DNA of 9,973 nucleotides from Candidatus Hydrogenedentota bacterium (GTDB taxonomy: Bacteria > Hydrogenedentota > Hydrogenedentia > Hydrogenedentales > CAITNO01), in contig DSBB01000100.1 in NCBI GenBank assembly GCA_011046175.1, forward strand, positions 1 through 9,973. The letters are read 5' to 3'. A program made the position numbers and the translations under genes. The notes beneath the pieces were generated by a model that saw only the letters and a list, made by a program, of their open reading frames with translations, did not search any database and had not been told where the DNA came from. Shown piece after piece: positions 6,105-9,973 of the stretch; within the stretch, counting starts at the first letter, position 1, and each line of letters begins with the position of its first letter.

Positions 6105-7795
6105 GTCAGGTGTGGGTGGTCATACTGGCGAAACTGCGTATTGCGCGCCACGAGGTGGCGGGTGTGCGCAATGAATCCAAACTGAAGGTCGGCGTCATCA
6201 CCGTTGCGGCGACCTTGCTGTGGCTGGGCGCGTTCTTCTTTTTTCGCGCCGGATTCCGATGGATCATGATTTTCGGCGGACGGGCCGGCGCGGAGTTCAA
6301 TTTCGGCGACTTGCTCATGTCGCGCCTGCTCAGCATCCTTACGCTGACCATTTTCCTCATGCTCATTTTTTCAAACGTGCTGGTGGCCTTCTCCACCATG
6401 TACCGTTCCCGAGAGGTGATGTATCTGCTGCAAGGCCCCATCCGTTACGATCATTTCTTCTACGCCCGCTTTTTCGAATGCGTCGCGTTCAGTTCATGGG
6501 CGCTGGCGTTTCTCGGCTCGCCGCTGATGCTCGCCTACGGACTAAGCACAAAGGCGTCCCTCCTGTTTTATTTCGCCTGTGTCGCCTTTTTCATACCGCT
6601 CATCATCGTGCCCGCCTGCATTGGCGCGGTCATCGCCATGACGCTGGTATATGTGTTCCCGCGTTTGAAAATGCCCGCGCTCATCACCCTCGCGGCCTTC
6701 GCCGTGGGCGCGGTGTTTCTCTACATACGCCATGTGCTCCGGGGAACGCAATTGTCCGAGGATACCATCGTGCCGGTCTTTCTTGAAGCGACCGGGCGCG
6801 CCCAGTCATGGGCGCTGCCCAGCCACTGGATGTCCATGGGCGTGCTCGCCGCCGCAAAACATCAAATGCGGGAATCACTGTTCTGGTTCCTTATGCTGCT
6901 GTCCACCGCAATGGTCAGCCTGCTGTGCGCCGGTTCCATTGCGCAACGCATTTTCTTTCCCGGGTATTCCTACCTTGCCGGGCAGGACAGGCAACGGTTC
7001 CGCCCCAGACGCCGGGGCTTGCTGAACCGCATCGAGCGCGCGCTGGCGTTCATTCCCAACCCGCACCGGGCGTTGACGGTAAAGGACATCAAATTATTCT
7101 GGCGCGATCCGACCCAATGGTCGCAATTCGTCGTTTTCTTCGGCATTATGGCCATTTACATCGCCAACCTGCGCAACACGTCCCGAAACTACGAAGACGA
7201 AATGTGGCGCAGTTGGATCGCCTGCCTGAACGTGGGCTCCGTAACGCTCATCCTCGCAACCCTCACCAGCCGGTTTGTCTTTCCGCTGGTCAGTCTCGAA
7301 GGCCGCCGATTCTGGATCATCGGACTCGCACCCATCACGTTCCGGAAACTGGTATGGCAAAAATTCTGGCTCAGCGTCGTCACCACCTCCCTGTTCACCG
7401 TGGGACTCGCCTTTTTGTCCGCGTCCATGCTCAAGTTGGAGCCGGTATACTTTTGGATGACCGTATACAGCGTGTCCATCGCCAATTTCGGCCTGGCCGG
7501 ACTTGCCGTCGGACTCGGCGCCCTGTACCCCAATTTCCAAGAGGACAACCCCGCGCGCATCGTCAGCGGCCTCGGCGGCACGCTGAACCTGCTCGTGAGC
7601 ATCGGCTATATTACCGTCGTGGTGGCGGCGCAAACCTTCGTGCTGCAATACCACGCCATCGGGCGCATCGCCAACCCCGACTGGTTCCGATACGCCCTTG
7701 GCGGCGCCGTAATCGCCGGCGCGGCGGTTACACTGCTGTGCGTCGCCCTGCCCATGTATTTCGGACTGCGCAACCTGCGCGATATGGAGTATTGA
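6101..7795 (+). CDS. ABC-2-type permease, putative ABC exporter membrane subunit
   Basis: This 564-residue inner-membrane protein has about twelve predicted membrane segments, near residues 31-49, 74-99, 124-147, 154-187 (long, perhaps two), 191-209, 258-280, 340-355, 370-392, 422-443, 450-475, 489-510 and 530-553. A basic cytoplasmic loop around 295-335 (QDRQRFRPRRRG) separates two halves. The second half contains FPLVSLEGRRFWIIGLAPI followed by FRKLVWQKFW, a pattern typical of large bacterial putative ABC exporters, where the segment may contact the ATPase. The double size fits two fused six-helix units, so one chain may pair with an ATPase dimer. The start overlaps the ATPase stop; GGGGA (6086-6090) is its ribosome site. 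The substrate is unknown. Confidence 0.88.
   Translation: MSQVWVVILAKLRIARHEVAGVRNESKLKVGVITVAATLLWLGAFFFFRAGFRWIMIFGGRAGAEFNFGDLLMSRLLSILTLTIFLMLIFSNVLVAFSTMYRSREVMYLLQGPIRYDHFFYARFFECVAFSSWALAFLGSPLMLAYGLSTKASLLFYFACVAFFIPLIIVPACIGAVIAMTLVYVFPRLKMPALITLAAFAVGAVFLYIRHVLRGTQLSEDTIVPVFLEATGRAQSWALPSHWMSMGVLAAAKHQMRESLFWFLMLLSTAMVSLLCAGSIAQRIFFPGYSYLAGQDRQRFRPRRRGLLNRIERALAFIPNPHRALTVKDIKLFWRDPTQWSQFVVFFGIMAIYIANLRNTSRNYEDEMWRSWIACLNVGSVTLILATLTSRFVFPLVSLEGRRFWIIGLAPITFRKLVWQKFWLSVVTTSLFTVGLAFLSASMLKLEPVYFWMTVYSVSIANFGLAGLAVGLGALYPNFQEDNPARIVSGLGGTLNLLVSIGYITVVVAAQTFVLQYHAIGRIANPDWFRYALGGAVIAGAAVTLLCVALPMYFGLRNLRDMEY
7786..7789 (+). promoter_or_regulatory. Ribosome binding site fixing the yjbQ start
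   Basis: GGAG lies eight bases before the ATG at 7798. The yjbQ frame is open far upstream, to 6808, but that stretch overlaps the permease in another frame and does not resemble a protein family. This site and the YjbQ N-terminus place the true start at 7798. Confidence 0.65.
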
Positions 7796-7797
7796 AT

Positions 7798-8208
7798 ATG
7801 CATACCTTTACCGTCCAAACACAACAACACACCCAATTCATCAACATAGACGCCGAGGTGCGCCGCATCATACGCGAGGCCAACCTTGACAACGGGTTGC
7901 TGCAACTGCACGTGCCCCATACAACGGCGGGCATTACCATCAACGAAAACGCCGATCCGGACGTGCCGCACGACATTGAATACGCCCTCGACAAAGCCGT
8001 GCCCTGGCGCGACGCCGCCTACCGGCACAACGAGGAAAACAGCGCCGCGCACGTCAAGGCAAGCATGATGGGCTCGGGTCTCACCCTCATCATCCGTAAC
8101 GGCATGCCCCAACTCGGCACGTGGCAGTCCGTTTTCTTCTGCGAATTCGACGGGCCCCGAAATCGGCAGGTCTGGGCGTTGCCGCTGGAGACAAAAGAGC
8201 AGGATTGA
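7798..8208 (+). CDS. yjbQ: YjbQ family protein (UPF0047)
   Basis: This 136-residue cytoplasmic protein has the usual length of the YjbQ/UPF0047 family. Members show weak thiamine-phosphate synthase activity, but their main cellular role is unsettled. The signatures are in order: HTTAGITINENADPDV (41-56), RHNEENSAAHVKASMMG (76-92) and LGTWQSVFFCEFDGPR (106-121). The conserved histidines are kept. Where many relatives have EGNS this one has EENS, a small deviation. It follows the permease with two bases between stop and start, so it is almost certainly co-transcribed with the ABC exporter. Whether the two share a function is unknown, since yjbQ occurs in many contexts. Confidence 0.93.
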   Translation: MHTFTVQTQQHTQFINIDAEVRRIIREANLDNGLLQLHVPHTTAGITINENADPDVPHDIEYALDKAVPWRDAAYRHNEENSAAHVKASMMGSGLTLIIRNGMPQLGTWQSVFFCEFDGPRNRQVWALPLETKEQD

Positions 8209-8244
8209 TAAGTCGGCTTGCGCCTACAAGGATCGGCCTGCGGT

Positions 8245-8273
8245 AATTGTCAATGATATGTTACAATTGATAT
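8245..8273 (+). repeat. Inverted and direct repeats overlapping the promoter (operator-like)
   Basis: AATTGT (8245-8250) and ACAATT (8263-8268) are a perfect 6-bp inverted repeat whose half-sites are 18 bp apart. Overlaid on it, CAATGATAT (8251-8259) recurs as CAATTGATAT (8264-8273), a near-direct repeat. Placement across the -35 and -10 boxes would suit a regulator binding site. Such matches are easy to find by chance in AT-rich DNA. Confidence 0.3.
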
Positions 8274-8296
8274 ATATGGCGGGAGAACTGTATGTT
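8247..8296 (+). promoter_or_regulatory. Candidate tandem promoters for the secreted 164-aa protein
   Basis: This short stretch is much more AT-rich than its surroundings. TTGTCA (8247-8252) is followed after 18 bp by TATATA (8271-8276). TTGATA (8267-8272) is followed after 18 bp by TATGTT (8291-8296). Each -35 box matches five of six consensus bases and each -10 box four of six. The second pair would give an untranslated leader of roughly 25 bases before the gene at 8329. The two pairs overlap and may compete. Confidence 0.45.
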
Positions 8297-8314
8297 TTCT
8301 TAAGGCTTTTACAT

Positions 8315-8321
8315 AAGGGAG
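8315..8321 (+). promoter_or_regulatory. Ribosome binding site fixing the start of the secreted protein
   Basis: AAGGGAG lies seven bases before the ATG at 8329. A TTG two codons earlier (8323) sits too close to this site, so the ATG is preferred. It also begins a normal signal peptide. Confidence 0.65.
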
Positions 8322-8328
8322 ATTGGTT

Positions 8329-8823
8329 ATGCGTATAGGGACTATTGCTTCAGGTGTTATGGTAATAATGGGCTTGTGCGTTTCCGCAATGGCCGGAACA
8401 ACAACCATTGACTTCACGCAAGGAATGGGCAATTTGATGCAAATTGGCGGCGGAGGCGGCATCACCATTGACAGCGGTTGTTACGCCGTTATTAACGGCA
8501 CGCCCACCTACCTTATCAGTTCGGGCAGTGAGCCGGCGTCAAGTTCCGGAGACACCGCGATAACCATGAATATACGCCCCCTCGACATTGAAGACTACAA
8601 CTATCGCGTTGGCGTGGTCTTTAGGGACGCCGCCGACACCAACCACTGGGTGATGTGTACGACCAATGATCTTGGCGAACTTATTATCAGGACGTGGGAC
8701 GCCCGAACGGCACAAACCGCGAGTAATATGTATCCGGCGGCAAATTCAAATAATGGTTTCACGCTCACCTATTATGCAAGCGAAGACAGGGTGCGGGTAA
8801 CGGTTTACGGATTTGCGACCTAG
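8329..8823 (+). CDS. Small secreted beta-rich protein, LamG-like fragment (unidentified)
   Basis: This 164-residue protein has a signal peptide of about 22 residues (MRIGTIASGVMVIMGLCVSA, cleavage after AMA). The mature part is rich in Ser, Thr, Asn and Gly and alternates as beta strands. YNYRVGVVFRDAADTNHWVMC followed by LGELIIRTWD recalls concanavalin-A/LamG-like domains that bind sugars or surfaces (for example AGVVFR...NYY patterns). The domain seems to stop early: RVTVYGFAT ends at a TAG where such folds normally have two or three more strands. The sequence after the stop, in the three frames inspected by eye, does not continue it, so it may be a truncated remnant or a small version. It has its own AT-rich promoter region and a good ribosome site. 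I cannot assign a function. Confidence 0.7.
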   Translation: MRIGTIASGVMVIMGLCVSAMAGTTTIDFTQGMGNLMQIGGGGGITIDSGCYAVINGTPTYLISSGSEPASSSGDTAITMNIRPLDIEDYNYRVGVVFRDAADTNHWVMCTTNDLGELIIRTWDARTAQTASNMYPAANSNNGFTLTYYASEDRVRVTVYGFAT

Positions 8824-8885
8824 GCTGAAATAATGAATTTATTCGAGGGCGTTGCCCGCGACGAACACAGATGGAGGCGACAACC

Positions 8886-9973
8886 ATGAGTATCAAGCAG
8901 AACAACATCCTGCGCGTAACCATAAGCGGCACGGGGTTCGCGGGCGATTTTACGGCGCAGGTTTTCGGGCAAATCCCGCACAAGAACGGCGCAACCATTG
9001 AACTCGCCGGGGTCACCTCCGGACATTTGGGCAACGCGCAGAAATTTGCAGAGCGCCATCGGGTGGCGCGCGCCTTCGCGAGTCATCAGGAGATGTTGGA
9101 AACGGTGCGGCCGCATATAGACTGCATCGCCTGCGCCAATTACGCCCATGCGCAGTATGCGCGCGAAGCGGCGGCGGCGGATACGCCGGTAATTGTGCTC
9201 GAGAAGCCGCCCGTCATCTGGCCGGGCTACAGCCGTGGGCTGGATTCCGACGCTGAAACGCGCAAGATTGAGACCATGGAGGCTTTCGATAAAGTCGCTG
9301 CGGCGGTTGAACAAAGCCGCTCCAAATTGCTCTATGCGGAAAATCTGACGTATGTGGACGGCGTGAAAACCATGATTACGCTGCTGGGCGAAGCGACGCA
9401 GCGGGACAAGGGGAAAATACTGTTGCAACAGGGCGTATGCGCTCATCAGGGAAGTCACGCGCCCGCCTACGACACGCCGGAGAAGTCCGGCGGCGGGTCG
9501 CTTATGAACAAAGCGTGTCATCCTCTTGGGCCGGCCTTGTACCTGAAGCAGGTGGAAGGCATACTCCGCGACGGCTCTCCCATTCGTCCCGTCAAGGTGT
9601 CCGCTGTGGCGTTGCAGGTGTTGAAAGCCCTGCCCGACAGCGCCGGGGAACATTTTCGCGTGATGAAGAATGTGGATGACTATGCCCGCGCCACCGTGGT
9701 GTTCGAGGACGGCACGGTGGCTGAACTTTTCGGCCACGACCTCAGCATCAGCGGCATACGCAATACGTTCTCGGTGATCGCGGACTTTGGGCAATACGAC
9801 ATGCGCATCAACCCCAACAACGCAAACGAGCTGTTCCTGCCTGACGGCGCCGTCGCCGACGCTCCGCCCGGCGCTGGGGCGGGGGGTGCTCTGGCCGTTG
9901 ATCTCGCACCTGACGCTGAACCACCTGTCGATCGCCGACGCCGAGGACGGCGCCGCGGCGCTGCGGGCGATCC
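8886..9973 (+). CDS. Gfo/Idh/MocA family oxidoreductase, C-terminus lost at a junction near 9845
   Basis: This NAD(P)-dependent dehydrogenase of the glucose-fructose oxidoreductase family has no signal peptide. The N-terminal Rossmann domain has GTGFAGDF (15-22) and the EKPP motif (106-109) whose lysine is catalytic in the family. The C-terminal sheet domain has SGGGSLMNKACHPLGPALYL, with the conserved histidine (H212) but not the usual flanking aspartates. It continues to YDMRINPNNANELFLPD, ending at D320 (9843-9845). From there the frame stays open to the window end but becomes Ala/Pro/Arg-rich sequence unlike the family. Relatives continue for some 60-90 residues with a recognisable tail that is absent here. 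The ATG is set by GGAGG (8873-8877), eight bases upstream. Likely substrates are sugars or sugar acids. The gene is probably intact in the organism and cut here by a chimeric join. Confidence 0.85.
   Translation, partial: MSIKQNNILRVTISGTGFAGDFTAQVFGQIPHKNGATIELAGVTSGHLGNAQKFAERHRVARAFASHQEMLETVRPHIDCIACANYAHAQYAREAAAADTPVIVLEKPPVIWPGYSRGLDSDAETRKIETMEAFDKVAAAVEQSRSKLLYAENLTYVDGVKTMITLLGEATQRDKGKILLQQGVCAHQGSHAPAYDTPEKSGGGSLMNKACHPLGPALYLKQVEGILRDGSPIRPVKVSAVALQVLKALPDSAGEHFRVMKNVDDYARATVVFEDGTVAELFGHDLSISGIRNTFSVIADFGQYDMRINPNNANELFLPDGAVADAPPGAGAGGALAVDLAPDAEPPVDRRRRGRRRGAAGD
9841..9973 (+). pseudogene. tssF: Fragment of type VI secretion baseplate gene tssF (foreign to the neighbouring gene)
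   Basis: In the frame starting at 9841, shifted relative to the oxidoreductase, the translation opens LTAPSPTLRPALGRG and continues LWPLISHLTLNHLSI. An ADAEDGAAALRAI segment then runs off the end. The pattern PTPxLRPPLGRG-LLWRLISHLSLNYLSL is a hallmark of TssF (VasA/ImpG), the baseplate subunit of type VI secretion systems. Only about 44 codons from the middle of that gene are present, with no start. Upstream of 9841 this frame no longer looks like protein, while the Gfo/Idh frame does. The join therefore lies within a few bases of 9841-9846. The identification rests on recalled family motifs. Confidence 0.7.

Noticed and set aside
6808..7797. Upstream extension of the yjbQ frame to 466 codons
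   Set aside because: The extension overlaps the permease and reads as basic low-information sequence. YjbQ begins at 7798 with its own ribosome site and is full length from there.
8829..8843. AATAA/TTATT hairpin after the secreted-protein gene
   Set aside because: A five-base A/T-only stem is too weak for a terminator and is expected by chance in an AT-rich spacer.
8820..9794. 324-codon minus-strand frame antisense to the Gfo/Idh gene
   Set aside because: The plus strand encodes a clear oxidoreductase with a strong ribosome site; the antisense product shows no recognisable motif.
9841..9973. A genuine type VI secretion locus next to the oxidoreductase
   Set aside because: Only a mid-gene fragment of about 44 codons is present, out of frame and joined inside another gene, which fits an artificial or recombinant junction better than a real locus.

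Overview
The window is GC-rich, gene-dense bacterial DNA. The content points to an environmental bacterium of the PVC or Hydrogenedentota type: a fused hemC-hemD gene, a HEAT-repeat/ThuA secreted protein, a Tat-exported sugar-isomerase-like TIM barrel, a LamG-like secreted protein and a Gfo/Idh/MocA oxidoreductase. This assignment rests on recalled gene-content habits and was not computed. Every confident gene has a purine-rich Shine-Dalgarno sequence.

Layout. Bases 1-1677 (+) hold hemC-hemD (porphobilinogen deaminase joined to uroporphyrinogen-III synthase), missing only a few N-terminal codons at the window edge. It converges on a two-gene minus-strand operon, with one base between the stop codons. 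That operon reads from 4853 down to 1679: a large Sec-exported HEAT/beta-sandwich/ThuA protein, then a Tat-exported TIM-barrel protein. Bases 4854-5309 are a divergent intergenic region with a -10 element on each strand and a doubtful 32-codon ORF. Bases 5310-8208 (+) are a tight three-gene operon: an ABC ATPase, its 12-TM permease (ATGA overlap) and yjbQ (2 bp gap). An AT-rich promoter region follows, then a small secreted beta-rich protein (8329-8823) and a Gfo/Idh/MocA oxidoreductase starting at 8886.

How the genes may work together. ThuA-like proteins, xylose-isomerase-like TIM barrels and Gfo/Idh/MocA enzymes are recurrent partners in oxidative (3-keto) sugar and glycoside metabolism. 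The two minus-strand proteins would act outside the cytoplasm, while the Gfo/Idh protein has no signal peptide. The ABC operon looks like an exporter of unknown substrate. HemCD is housekeeping tetrapyrrole synthesis.

End of the window. The oxidoreductase homology stops near 9845. From about 9841 a different frame reads like the type VI secretion baseplate protein TssF. This looks like an artificial or recombinational junction, so the last ~130 bp should not be trusted as neighbouring sequence. The window also begins GGATC and ends GATCC, as an insert cloned between BamHI/Sau3AI-type sites would.

I found no CRISPR array, tRNA, rRNA, transposase or phage gene. I see no convincing undescribed system. 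The most interesting points are the chimeric end, the divergent intergenic region, and the exported ThuA/TIM-barrel pair.
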